Shown one piece after another: positions 1-8,105 of a stretch of 11,666 bases of DNA. The stretch's first letter is position 1, and each line of letters starts with the position of its first letter. The translations under genes and the position numbers were made by a program. Where the stretch lies: contig SSNU01002952.1 in assembly GCA_012064415.1 (NCBI GenBank), positions 1 through 11,666 on the forward strand. The letters run 5' to 3'. The stretch is from Gyrodactylus bullatarudis (lineage: Eukaryota > Platyhelminthes > Monogenea > Gyrodactylidea > Gyrodactylidae). The notes under the pieces are model-generated. The model was not told the DNA's origin. It worked only from the letters and a program-made list of their open reading frames with translations, and searched no databases.

Positions 1-118
1 CATTAGTCTGTTTGAGAATGTTTACCTGGTAACTGAGTTCCTCTGTTAATTCTAGCAATCCTTCGACAGTAATATTTCTTGGATGAGAGTTGTCAGAAAT
101 AGATCCATCAGTGGAAAG
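1..118 (-). pseudogene. Coding-like fragment, unidentified, cut by the left window edge
   Basis: Read on the minus strand, this stretch is open for about 39 codons with a protein-like composition. It starts near LSTDGSISDNSHPRN and ends in a leucine- and glutamate-rich heptad-like stretch, LLELTEELSYQVNILKQ, that would suit a coiled coil. An in-frame stop (TGA) lies a few codons further upstream on that strand. Coiled coils of this kind occur in retroelement ORF1 proteins and in many host proteins, and nothing here separates the two. It meets the truncated 5' edge of the plus-strand LINE at about 110-120. The identity is unknown, and chance openness over 39 codons is possible, although low in AT-rich DNA. 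Confidence 0.3.
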
Positions 119-1711
119 ACGATGTCTAATTGATGATCATTTACTACTAGACGAAAACATCATATTCCTAGGTGATTTAAATATGCCTCATGAAAACTGG
201 GAAACCCGTAGCTTAAGCCTTGGGAACCTTTTACAGTCATATAATCTCAAAAAATGGTAAACACTCCTACCAGAGGAAATAATATACTAGACTGTATTTT
301 CATCAATCCTGGAGTTTACTCTTGCTACCTAGATACCCAAGAAATTAAAAAAAAAACAAAGATCACCAGGGAATATTCTGCATACTAAAAATAAATGGCG
401 TAAAAAAAACAACAATAATTGGAAAGAGTCCTGATTATCTTCAGACAAATTTCGTAAAAATCTATAACAAATCGAAAACCTTTGAACTTGACAAACTTCA
501 GCATCACAACGAATGCAACAATCAACTAAATACTAACTACCTATCATACATAGGATTCATGAATAGGATATCTAAGCTAAACTTCAAAAATCGCAAGGAC
601 TTCTATAATATGAGCATTAACATATTAACAAATGGACAACAGTCTCTCATAAGTAACTTGTATAATTTATTTAAAATCTTTTGATGAAAACACAATACCA
701 GAAGAATTTCTGATTGCCCTACCAAAACAAGGATCTCAAGACTTCAGACCTATCTCTCTGCAACCAACATTCATGAGAATAATTGATTCATTTCTATACC
801 AAAGAATTAGATCCTCAGTCAACATAACAACAATAGACTCAAATCAACATGGCTTCTGCAAAGGAAAATCTTGTGAATCCAACATATACCAATTCCTCAG
901 CTATGTCTCGTTCCTCAAAAGCAGAAAAAAGAAGATAATTGTAATATATATTGATCTAAGCAAGGCGTTTGATAAAGTATGCTTTGATAATATTTTAGAA
1001 TTAAACATGGCATATGCTCAAAACTTCTAAAGTATCTTGAAAATTACCTGACGAATAGACAACAATTTGTAGAATGGAATGGTATGAAATCAGAACTAAA
1101 ATCTCTAACTTCGGGAGTTCCACAAGGATCAAGAGTTGGTCCTCTACTATTCAATATTCTATTTGCTGAAATCCAAACTGAAAATCTTCAAGTATGCAGA
1201 TTACTTCAAAATAGTTTTCGACTTCAATGAATACTACAATGTTGCTACAATAAATAATGAACTTGAACTCATATCTGCAAAGCTCAAAAATCTAGGTCTT
1301 TCTCCAAACATAGAAAAGTCATTTTACATAACCCCATGTGAATCAAACATCTTTGATCTAAACATTTTTATTGGGCAAACAAAGATCCTTCCAAAAGAGC
1401 TTTTAAAAGACCTAGGTGTGGATAATTGGATGTTTGAATTCACACAGCATTACAAGGACATCATAAAAAAGTTCATTGGCAGACTTATCCATATTCACAA
1501 ATGTGTTAAAACCGACTCAATGAAGGTCCTTCTATATAGAATATATGCTTGACCGACAATAGAATATTCCTCAGCCGTATGGAATCCTGAAGGAGAAAAT
1601 TGGTCTAAAAAGATTAATACAGCATTCAAGAAATTCAGGAGAAGGCTTTCTCCTTTTTTCCAAGACGAATTGGGTTTTTCGAGAGATAACTTAATGTGGT
1701 GGTTGGTATGA
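118..1711 (+). pseudogene. LINE A: degraded non-LTR retrotransposon ORF2 (EEP endonuclease + RT)
   Basis: This is a 5'-truncated LINE ORF2 relic, spread over all three plus frames. The endonuclease part shows IIFLGDLNMPHENW (GDLN at 171-182), then TPTRGNNILDCIFIN after a stop at 258-260, and DHQGIF at about 361-378, which matches the SDH-type catalytic end of EEP endonucleases. RT blocks follow: QDFRPISLQ (near 740), GFCKGKS, IDLSKAFDKV (catalytic Asp at about 953), SGVPQGSRVGPLLFNI (1111-1158) and a YADY box at 1193-1204. YADY replaces the canonical FADD/YADD, so a catalytic Asp is lost. The C-terminal IEYSSAVWNP stretch (about 1556-1587) is typical of CR1/Jockey-type elements, and the reading fades at a stop at 1709-1711. 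Frame changes occur near 257, 1025 and 1175. It is inactive. The family resembles LINE B and C only at motif level. Confidence 0.88.
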
Positions 1712-1916
1712 AGGAAGAAGAGGTTGTAGTTGGAGGAACCATATATTGATATTAAGGACTGTATGATTGATTGATGATTACAGTAAAGGCTAATAAAATT
1801 ACATTACAGAGGATGACAAGAGAGAGTTATGATTTTGATGACTTACCACGAGGTGTACACAGAGAAATATGAACTGTGTACCCACGTGATTAAAAAAATT
1901 AACCTCCTTTATTTCT

Positions 1917-2013
1917 ATTGGTTTAGGAAGGTTCTGTACTCTGATTGGTTAATAAATGTGTACAAAATGGATTATTGAGTTCATGTTATTATTGGTTAGT
2001 AGTATTATAAATA
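1917..2013 (+). promoter_or_regulatory. CCAAT/TATA promoter-like cluster
   Basis: Three inverted CCAAT boxes (ATTGG) lie at 1917-1921, 1944-1948 and 1991-1995, followed by TATAAATA at 2006-2013. Just upstream are an E-box-type CACGTG (1883-1888) and an imperfect inverted repeat (GGTGTACACAG at 1852-1862 against CTGTGTACCC at 1874-1883). Together this resembles a polymerase II core promoter, for example of an LTR or a host gene. No open frame of useful length starts within the next kilobase, so if it is a promoter its gene is gone or spliced far away. In DNA this AT-rich a TATA box is cheap; the CCAAT clustering is the more telling part. Confidence 0.3.
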
Positions 2014-2034
2014 ATAATATAAATATTTGATGAT

Positions 2035-2052
2035 TGTAACATTGCTGTTACA
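2035..2052. repeat. Short perfect hairpin
   Basis: TGTAACA (2035-2041) and TGTTACA (2046-2052) are perfect inverted arms of 7 bp around a TTGC loop. It lies about 25 bp past the TATA box of the promoter-like cluster, so if that promoter is real the hairpin would fall near the start of the transcript. It has no tail of Ts or other terminator context. Confidence 0.4.
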
Positions 2053-2059
2053 TTCAGAT

Positions 2060-2937
2060 TCAGACGAGAACTCAAAAGCATATGTCTGATCAAATCATCG
2101 GGAATATTATATAACACAAACCGCTCAGGATTGAGATCAAATATTCGGACAGCTGAAAAAACTTGCCATTTTTAATAAATGTAAAAATATTTTCAAAAAA
2201 TTAAACAGAACAATTAAAAATATGAGATTAAATTAATTTAAAAAAGAACTTGAAAATAATATATATAATGAAGAATAATATTGTAAAAAATTAACTTAAC
2301 ACATGTATTTTTAATAAATTATTATAATTATTATTTAGAAACTCTTCTGTTGAGGTGTTCTTTTGTCCAGTGAGACGTCTTTGGGTTCTAACTATGTATT
2401 CTAACTACATGTGGTGTTAAATAAACCTAATTGACATGAAGATGAGAATTTCTAATTTTTACAAAAAACTCAATATTTTTATCCAGAAAGTCAGGAAAAA
2501 ATTTATTTTTTGGATTCCACTATGAAATGAGCTGATTAGTTTTGAATACAAAAAAATTTCTGAAAAAAATTTAATCTGACCAAAATTGAGCCGTTTTTTG
2601 AATTTCGGAAATGTTTCAAGTTTCCACTTTTTCAACTTTAGAATCCAAAATTTTTATCGATTTCAAAGATTTGAAGCAGTTAAATATTGATATTCAGGAT
2701 CAAAATTAGACGAAGATTTTGAATTTGGCCGTAGAATAAAACTCAACAAACAAAATGTTTAAAATCAATCAATCAGAAAAAAATTCATGTAATATTTACA
2801 TTGTACTATATCTTGGGATATTTTCATCAAGAGTTATCACAAGAATAATTTTACAATTTTGAAATGAACTTAAAGATATATAAATAAGCATTACATTATT
2901 TATTGCTCTATTTAGTCATATAAGGGGTCATATAAAA
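2060..2937. other. AT-rich stretch with no gene seen
   Basis: No frame is open for a useful length on either strand, and I recognise no RNA gene. The only marks are a tandem near-duplicate of TTCTAACTA around 2387-2408, and an AATAAA polyadenylation-type hexamer at 2420-2425 that follows the promoter-like cluster by about 400 bp. Together these could be the worn remains of an LTR. From 2450 to 2800 the sequence is rich in runs of A and T with repeated TTTGAA/TTCAAA words, typical of unconstrained intergenic DNA. Confidence 0.5.
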
Positions 2938-2941
2938 TGGT

Positions 2942-2997
2942 CAATGTAGAAACTCAGTGATCGATCAGTGTATACACTGATTATAGTTTCTACATTG
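2942..2997. repeat. Nested palindrome / hairpin
   Basis: CAATGTAGAAACT (2942-2954) is perfectly inverted at 2985-2997 (13-bp arms). Inside lie two further palindromes: TGATCGATCA (2958-2967) and the perfect 18-bp ATCAGTGTATACACTGAT (2964-2981). The unit is flanked by similar ATATAA words on both sides (about 2920-2936 and 3007-3013). It could be a tiny fold-back element or a dimer-protein binding site. I see no clear target duplication and no related copy in the window. Confidence 0.55.
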
Positions 2998-3006
2998 GTC
3001 GTAACA

Positions 3007-3014
3007 TATATAAG
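3007..3014 (+). promoter_or_regulatory. Possible TATA box
   Basis: TATATAAG is followed by a less AT-rich stretch with small inverted arms (CTCG/CGAG at about 3020-3034), where a transcript start would be expected 25-30 bp downstream. The only ATG nearby (3037) opens a frame of just four codons. If real, this could feed the coding-like frame at 3311 through a spliced leader, but no donor site is obvious. Confidence 0.2.
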
Positions 3015-3310
3015 GAGATCTCGAGTTTACCGAGACATGAGTTGTAACTGAATTCTATTTCGTTTCAAACAGATACATCAACAATAGGATATGGCATAAT
3101 CGTAGATGTTAAACTGATCAATATTTACAGATTATTATAAAAATTTTTCGCTTAAACTTCCTAAGCAACTACATTTGGTTTTTTCTACAAGTCAACAAAA
3201 AAATTTTAACTGTATTTCTCAAAGAGCTGAGTGAAATTTATCATTAGTTATCTTTATATTATTTTTAGGGTATAATTATTTCATTTTTATATATATTTTA
3301 TAATATTTTA

Positions 3311-3586
3311 GTGCCGAGAAGAAAAGAATATATAATTATAACTGATTCAAAATATGGAAGAATCGAAAATTATGAATTTTTCAATAATGAAATAATTTTC
3401 AAAATTGAAAATTTCTCAAATGATTTGAGTATATCTCCAGATAGTTATAGTATACCTTATAGATATTGCCTAAGGTTTTACTGCAAAAAAACAATTATCA
3501 CGATCAAAGGAGATGATGAGTTTATTGATAATTTGTCGGAAGAATCGAACACAAGAAATATTCGAAAAAGATTTAGTTATAATTAG
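3311..3586 (+). CDS. Unrecognised 91-codon frame, possibly an exon
   Basis: The frame begins directly after a T-rich tract ending in ATTTTAG (about 3300-3310), which looks like a splice acceptor. Its first codon is GTG, unlikely as a eukaryotic start, so an internal or terminal exon ending at the TAG (3584-3586) is the better reading. The product is basic at the start (PRRKEYIIITDSKYG), then alternates hydrophobic and polar residues as in a small beta-rich fold (EIIFKIENF, CLRFYCKKTIITIKGDD). It ends in a charged tail. I see no signal peptide or membrane segment and do not recognise a family. Low-complexity AT-rich DNA can give chance frames of this size, but the residue pattern is more protein-like than its neighbours. 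Neighbouring elements give no functional hint. Confidence 0.35.
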   Translation: MPRRKEYIIITDSKYGRIENYEFFNNEIIFKIENFSNDLSISPDSYSIPYRYCLRFYCKKTIITIKGDDEFIDNLSEESNTRNIRKRFSYN

Positions 3587-3710
3587 GTATAAATAAAAAA
3601 CAACAATAAAAATATTCTAAAGGAAAATAATGTATTTTTAATAAAATAATGTAGACCAACATAAACATTAGGGAATTCTACTTTTTTGATAAAGTTAAAT
3701 ACTGTAGCGA

Positions 3711-3938
3711 TCACATCATAGTGTTGCTCAATAAGCAAGTTAGCATAGTAATATGAAGAGTAATCACAGTATAGTGGTTACAGTAATCTAACGAATAACT
3801 TTTATAAACATAAATAAAATAGGCAATCACAGTATAGTGAGAACAGTGAGTCACAGTATAGTGAGAACAGTGAGTCACAGTATAGTGACGAACTAGTAGC
3901 AATTAATATCCAAGTATATAACAATCACAATATGGTGA
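3711..3938. repeat. Minisatellite and dispersed TCAC-N6-GTGA repeats
   Basis: The dyad-like word TCACAGTATAGTGA occurs at 3827-3840, 3851-3864 and 3875-3888, exactly 24 bp apart. The spacer GAACAGTGAG is the same between these copies, so this is a true 24-bp tandem array of nearly three units. Looser copies sit outside the array at 3711-3724 (TCACATCATAGTGT), 3764-3777 (TCACAGTATAGTGG) and 3925-3938 (TCACAATATGGTGA). Each has TCAC and GTGA arms around six bases. The outer copies are 48-63 bp from their nearest neighbours. A minus-strand frame through here merely translates the repeat (HYTVTHCS units) and is not a gene. Confidence 0.75.
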
Positions 3939-4032
3939 AGTAGAAAGTTATAAAGTGATATTAAAGTCGAATTGGAGGGTAAAACAAGAGCAGAAAAACA
4001 AAGTGTACAAAAGAATAAAAATAAAGAATTTT

Positions 4033-4056
4033 TATAAAAAGCCGCGGCGCGGCAGT
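4033..4056 (+). promoter_or_regulatory. TATA box joined to a GC-only tract
   Basis: TATAAAAA (4033-4040) runs directly into GCCGCGGCGCGGC (4041-4053) and then AGTCTTTT. A 13-base run of only G and C stands out sharply in DNA that is otherwise about 70 percent A+T, and GC-rich flanks are typical of strong TATA promoters. It lies about 75 bp ahead of the GC-rich exon-like segment. The CAGT of the putative start is only about 20 bp from the TATA, a little close. No in-frame ATG follows. Confidence 0.3.
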
Positions 4057-4069
4057 CTTTTCTCTTGAA

Positions 4070-4483
4070 TTGAATACGAAAATTTTAATAGAAAATTTTA
4101 ACATTGATTCCGTTTTACCTCCAAAGGTTCCTAATGCCAATGAGGAGTTTCAAGACAGTAGGTTTAATGGTTCCCTCCCCGACGGCAATGCCCTAACCGC
4201 TTGGTATCAACTCTTACTCGATCCCAAGATCCAACAGGCCCTCAACACGCCGGGCATGCAAGCATTGCTGAATTTGAAAGGACAGCCATTTCCTTTACAA
4301 AAATATCTCAGGATTCTGTTTTATTTGATCATATTGTATTTAAAATTTTGTACGCATTTTGAAGACTTTTTTAGAGACGAACAAAGTAGAATTGTTAACC
4401 CTCTCATAAACGACTTCTCTTACATTTTAATGAGAATTTTTTATATAAAATCAGTTATTAAAATAGAAGTGAAGATATATTAA
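4070..4483 (+). CDS. Exon-like coding segment, family not recognised
   Basis: The convincing part is about 4127-4300. It has much higher GC than the flanks, varied codon use and a globular, proline-containing product (PNANEEFQDSRFNG, then ALTAWYQLLLDPKIQQALN and PGMQALLNLKGQPFPLQ). A pyrimidine-rich tract ending in AAAG at 4126 would make an acceptor in phase 0 with this frame. Beyond about 4315 the product turns into AT-driven hydrophobic residues (RILFYLIILYLKF), which suggests read-through into intron. The only nearby GT (4318) is a weak donor. The frame is opened by TTG and has no ATG before 4257, so it is not a complete gene. It could be one exon of a host gene or a captured exon. I do not recognise the domain. 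The helix-rich AWYQLL...KIQQALN...MQALLNL pattern suggests a small helical module. Confidence 0.45.
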   Translation: MNTKILIENFNIDSVLPPKVPNANEEFQDSRFNGSLPDGNALTAWYQLLLDPKIQQALNTPGMQALLNLKGQPFPLQKYLRILFYLIILYLKFCTHFEDFFRDEQSRIVNPLINDFSYILMRIFYIKSVIKIEVKIY

Positions 4484-4678
4484 CACCAAATGTACATTTC
4501 TTAAAGGATCATCAGTGGTATCACTTTAAAAATGATAAGAGTTAAATAATTGAATGAAAATAATAATTTACAATTTTGAAAGAAATAATAAAAGTTTAAG
4601 AATTAAGAATAAATGTAAGCTGAAAAAACACCAAAACTCTCCATTAAACAGCAACAGTAGAGAGAAAAGTGAAAAAGC

Positions 4679-5165
4679 TCACATAGGCCAAGGTAGTTGA
4701 AGATTATAGGAATAGTTTTTCTGAACACATAGATTGGGTTTGTATTGATTGATAAAGAATTTCTCCTTTACCCATACATCTATGATATCACCCCCAGGGC
4801 TTTTGTATAAAACGGAAAAATTTGAAATTGAAGCTGCGTGGTTTTCCTGCTTAAGATGTCTAGTAACCGCGGTATCTTTATGTAGATGATCATTCGATCT
4901 TGTAGACAATAGTTCTTCCTATGTAAGAAGCGCCACAATAACACTGGAATTTATAAATTAGTAGAGTCTTCTCCTCCGGCTTGAGTAAATCTTTATGAAT
5001 CAAACTGAACAATCTCTGTGTTTTAAATACAATTTTCAATTGTATATTATTATAATTTTGATCTATGAGATTATTAAGTCTTCTTCTTATATCATTACTG
5101 AAACCATCTCCTTTGAAGTTATGCTTCATGAAAATAGTAATTTTATCTACCTCTTCTGTTTCGAC
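4679..5165 (-). pseudogene. Penelope-like element, 3' half: RT thumb and GIY-YIG endonuclease
   Basis: Read on the minus strand, this begins near VDKITIFMKHNFKGDG (the RT thumb GD motif, about 5130), then QLKIVFKTQRLF and KDLL, then a CxC pair and the endonuclease signature YKFQCYCGASYIGRT (about 4952-4911). A one-base frame change near 4905-4912 leads into TRSNDHLHKD, TRHLKQENH and FFINQYKPNLCVQK, the second half of a PLE GIY-YIG domain with conserved Arg, His and the KPNL end. The frame stops at 4679. The catalytic RT is absent, so this is a 5'-truncated copy, the usual PLE fate. Its sequence differs clearly from the plus-strand PLE beside it, so it belongs to another PLE family or subfamily. 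The 200 bp beyond its stop (4484-4678) hold no gene and may be its 3' untranslated end. Confidence 0.88.
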
Positions 5166-6685
5166 AATCTCATCTCTAACCACACGCATGCAAAACAGGT
5201 GTTTAGTCTTGGACCTAAATTCTGTATTCCTAACAAAATCAGGGTTCAAGTTGAAACAGATATTGGGTTTGAAACATTCTTAGACCATACAAATCGCATT
5301 TCCGCTATCTCGGAAGACGCTAGAAACTGTTTCAATACTGTAAAAAATGATGCTTGGCAACAATTCAAACAGAAGAAGATCGAATTTCCATACTTGACAA
5401 AAGCTCATTTTGACGCCTTAAATGACCTAAGAAAGGATCCGGACATCTTACTATGCCATTTGGATAAAGGGACAGGTATTGTAGTAGTTTCAAAGAGTGA
5501 ATACATTCAGAAAGGAAAAGCAATACTTTCAGACAGATCAAGATTTCGATTCACCGACAAGGCAACGGCGGAGAGAAGGACCAAAGGTTTCCACATGGCA
5601 ATAATTAGGAAAGTTGACAACCTTCTGGAAAAGGGTTACATCGATGAGGCAACCGCGAAATCAATCAAGCCAACTTCTGACGAAATTGGCAAGCTCTATT
5701 CTCTTCCAAAAGTTCATAAGGACACAGAAAATGGACTAAAGTATCGTCCGATACTGGACATGTCAGCTACCCCTCAACACAAAGTCGTGAAATGATTGAC
5801 TGAAATCTTAACACCCTTTCGAAATGAGTTATGCTGTCATTCAGTCAAAATCTCAGTTGAATTTGTCTCAAAGCTGAGAGAGGTCAATTTTCAATCCTCA
5901 AAAACGTTTTCGTTCGATGTCAGCTCTCTATTTACCAATTTCCCCCTAGCAGAAACAGTAAAGTTTATAAAGGAGAAACTCAACCATTTCCCATCTATTT
6001 GTAGTGTTCCAGCGGATGTTATTTCACAAATGATATTGATGACGGTTCAAAATATTGATTTCAAGTTCGGTGGTTACTTTTACAAACAAGTTGATGGTGT
6101 TGCAAGGGGAAGCCCGATTGGTCCCTTACTGGCAGACATTTTTCTTGCCTCCCTTGAAGCTAGCAGTATGATCTGATCAAGGAGTCACGTCTCTATGTCC
6201 GTTATCTTGATGATACCTTTTTGGTTCTTGATCAAAGTGCTGATACTGAAATTATTCTGGAAAGGTTGAATTCAATACATCCTAACATGGCCTTTACAAA
6301 AGATGATGAGCAAGACAATGCATTGAACTTCCTCGATGTTTTGGTTACAAAGGAAAACGACGTAGCATATACTAAGATATACAGAAAGAAATCTTTTCCC
6401 TCGCAGTTTTTGCCATTCCTCAGTTTCAGTCCAGTGTGCCAAAAGAAAAGTCTTGTGCGAAATGAATTTCTAAAAATTGAGAGAATCTCGTCTGAATGTA
6501 ATAAATCAGAGGATAAGCGCATTCTTACTGATCTTTTAATAGAGGATGGTTATCCTGAAGCGTTCATTTCAAAGCATTCTAGTATACGCGTGAAAGCTGA
6601 TGCAGAGGTCGAAAAATTAACCCCAATTTATCTCAAGTTGCCGCTTAAAGGAGATGCTGCACATCAAATACTCAATAACAAGTTA
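5166..6685 (+). pseudogene. Penelope-like element: N-terminal domain and reverse transcriptase
   Basis: PLEs copy RNA into DNA using ends cut by their own nuclease. This copy holds the N-terminal VFSLGPKFCIPN motif (5199-5234), LLCHLDKGTGIVVV, YSLPKVHKD and the RT blocks: YRPILD (5742), SFDVSSLFTNFPL (catalytic Asp at 5916), GVARGSPIGP (6096-6125) and RYLDDT (6200-6217, catalytic DD). LNFLDVLV, YRKKSFPSQFLPF and the thumb LPLKGDAAHQI follow. A TGA at 5793-5795 breaks the frame where the family usually has an aromatic or similar residue. A single-base shift at about 6163-6178 lies between the GSPIGP block and the LDD block. Arg replaces the usual hydrophobic residue in GVA-x-GSP. Coding stops at 6685, where a LINE has been inserted. 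I see no start codon of its own; the open frame before 5166 is antisense to the other PLE. Confidence 0.92.
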
Positions 6686-6695
6686 TTTTTTTTTT
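6686..6695 (-). other. Poly-A tail of LINE B
   Basis: Ten consecutive T on the plus strand form the 3' poly-A end of the minus-strand LINE and mark the exact junction with the interrupted PLE reading frame. A poly-A end fits Jockey/I-type LINEs better than classic CR1 elements, which end in short tandem words. Confidence 0.75.
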
Positions 6696-8100
6696 AGAAT
6701 AAAATCTATATTGAAAAATAAGAAATGCAACAAAATACTAATGGAGAATACAAATAAATAGTAAAACATTTAATGGTTTATCATTATAAGGATGCAAACA
6801 TAGTCTTGAAAGAGTTTTTGATTGCGATCGAATTGGCTTATGGAGTAAAACATCTTCCATGGTTTAGTGTTGGATGTAAATCTGAAAAGCTTAATCGAAT
6901 AGCACTTGGTAGTTTCTACTTAATGAAGATCAGGATATAGGAGAGAGTAGGTGTAGTCGATTTTAGATCGAATATGTTTTATAATATTTTTAATCGAGTT
7001 TAACGACGGACCCATAAAGGATTGAGGCCAGACGCCGAAATGCGAGCATTGTATGAATTAAGTTAAGGGTAGAGAGAATGAAGAAATCTGCTTTGAATTC
7101 TCTCGATATATCTAGCCTGGTCAATAGTTAAGTTAATTAAAAGGGGTGAGATATAGTCAAAGTGTGTGAGCACTAATGACTTATACGCCTTTATTCTTAA
7201 GGATAGAGATTTCGAAAATTTAAGAATGGCCATGATCATCGAGTTTATTTTAGACAGGTTAGAGTGAGGGTTAATTTTTAGTTTAGAGTTAAACCTAGAT
7301 CTGAAGTGAAGGAGACAATTTCTCCAGGAAGTAGAAGAGATTCATTGAGGGTTGCAGGGAGACCCGATGGGAGCAAAATTTTTGCATTTATCTCTATTAA
7401 TATAGAGCCCCATGGTCTCGAGTGAATCTTTAAGAAGAGAGAAGTTATAATTTATTTTAATAATATCAAGGGAATTTTTCACCTTGAAGACTAACTTTAG
7501 ATCGTCTGCAAATTTAAAGAGGAGTAATTCAGGAAATTACATAGCAATATGAGGAAGGAGGGAGAAAGTTTAGATAGTAGAAGGGATGAGTTGTAATGAG
7601 TATCCATTCTGTTGATGTTTTTACAGTTGGAAAATATTCTGTTTATTTCGGAAATAGTAATACAAGGGGGGTTAGGTAAGTTTATTACAATAGAGTTAAT
7701 AATTTCAAATTGATTGAATGAATTAGTGAAAAACTTATTGAGTTCAGAACAAAAATTCTGGTCAGAAAGTTGCGCGAAATTTTTTATAGATGAATTCTTA
7801 TTAATATTGATAAGTTTTCTAAATTTGGACCATCCAGTTTGTGGATTGGATTTGAGAGCCTGCATAACACAAGCTTTGAACGAATTCAATGAAATCAAAT
7901 CAAATTTTGAAGAGTTGTTAAAAAAACTTTTTGAATTGATGGTAGTTCTTGTGGCTTTAGAAATCAAAAAATAAAAGAATTGGAAGTTAAATTCATTTTT
8001 TTCAAATAATGAAGCAAAGAATTTTTGAACAAGACAGTTAAGTTTTTTGAAATCGACTACCTTCTTGGGTTTTTGGTAGAATTTGGAGTGATTTGAAATA
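6686..8100 (-). mobile_element. LINE B: 5'-truncated, internally deleted LINE inserted in the PLE
   Basis: On the minus strand the element runs from about 8100 to a 10-A tail at 6695-6686. The first part (8100-7560) encodes the linker after the endonuclease (SNHSKFYQKPKKVVDFKKLN ... GWSKFRK ... QLSDQNFC), closely matching LINE C. It reaches the start of the RT (LSKLSPSFLILLCNFLN), then jumps at about 7520 straight to FKFADDLKLVF (FADD at 7512-7501). The central RT blocks, including the first catalytic Asp and the PQG block, are missing. After FADD come LETMGLYINRDKC, a frame change near 7335, a DLGLTLN block, and RIKAYKSLVLTHFDYISPLL and IERIQSRFLHSLYP, the usual LINE C-terminus. The rest is 3' untranslated sequence. 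The poly-A abuts the last PLE codon, so it inserted into the PLE. I see no clear target duplication. Confidence 0.88.
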
Positions 8101-8105
8101 ACCAA

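Noticed and set aside
3827..3888. CRISPR-like array, because of regularly spaced palindromic repeats.
   Set aside because: The spacers are identical 10-base sequences rather than unique ones, the repeats are too short, and the context is a eukaryotic retroelement-rich region.
3711..3902. Minus-strand frame of 63 codons with repeated HYTVTHCS units.
   Set aside because: It is only a translation of the 24-bp repeat and its dispersed copies.
4995..5165. N-terminal extension of the plus-strand PLE with an isoleucine-rich, membrane-like stretch.
   Set aside because: It is the antisense of the other PLE's thumb and endonuclease coding sequence; the frame is open by chance.
6232..6522. Minus-strand frame of 96 codons opposite the PLE RT.
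   Set aside because: The plus strand carries clear PLE motifs in this stretch; the other strand is a shadow.
7714..7974. Plus-strand frame of 86 codons inside LINE B.
   Set aside because: It is antisense to the LINE linker coding sequence; an equivalent antisense frame occurs in LINE C (11255-11443), as expected from shared sequence.
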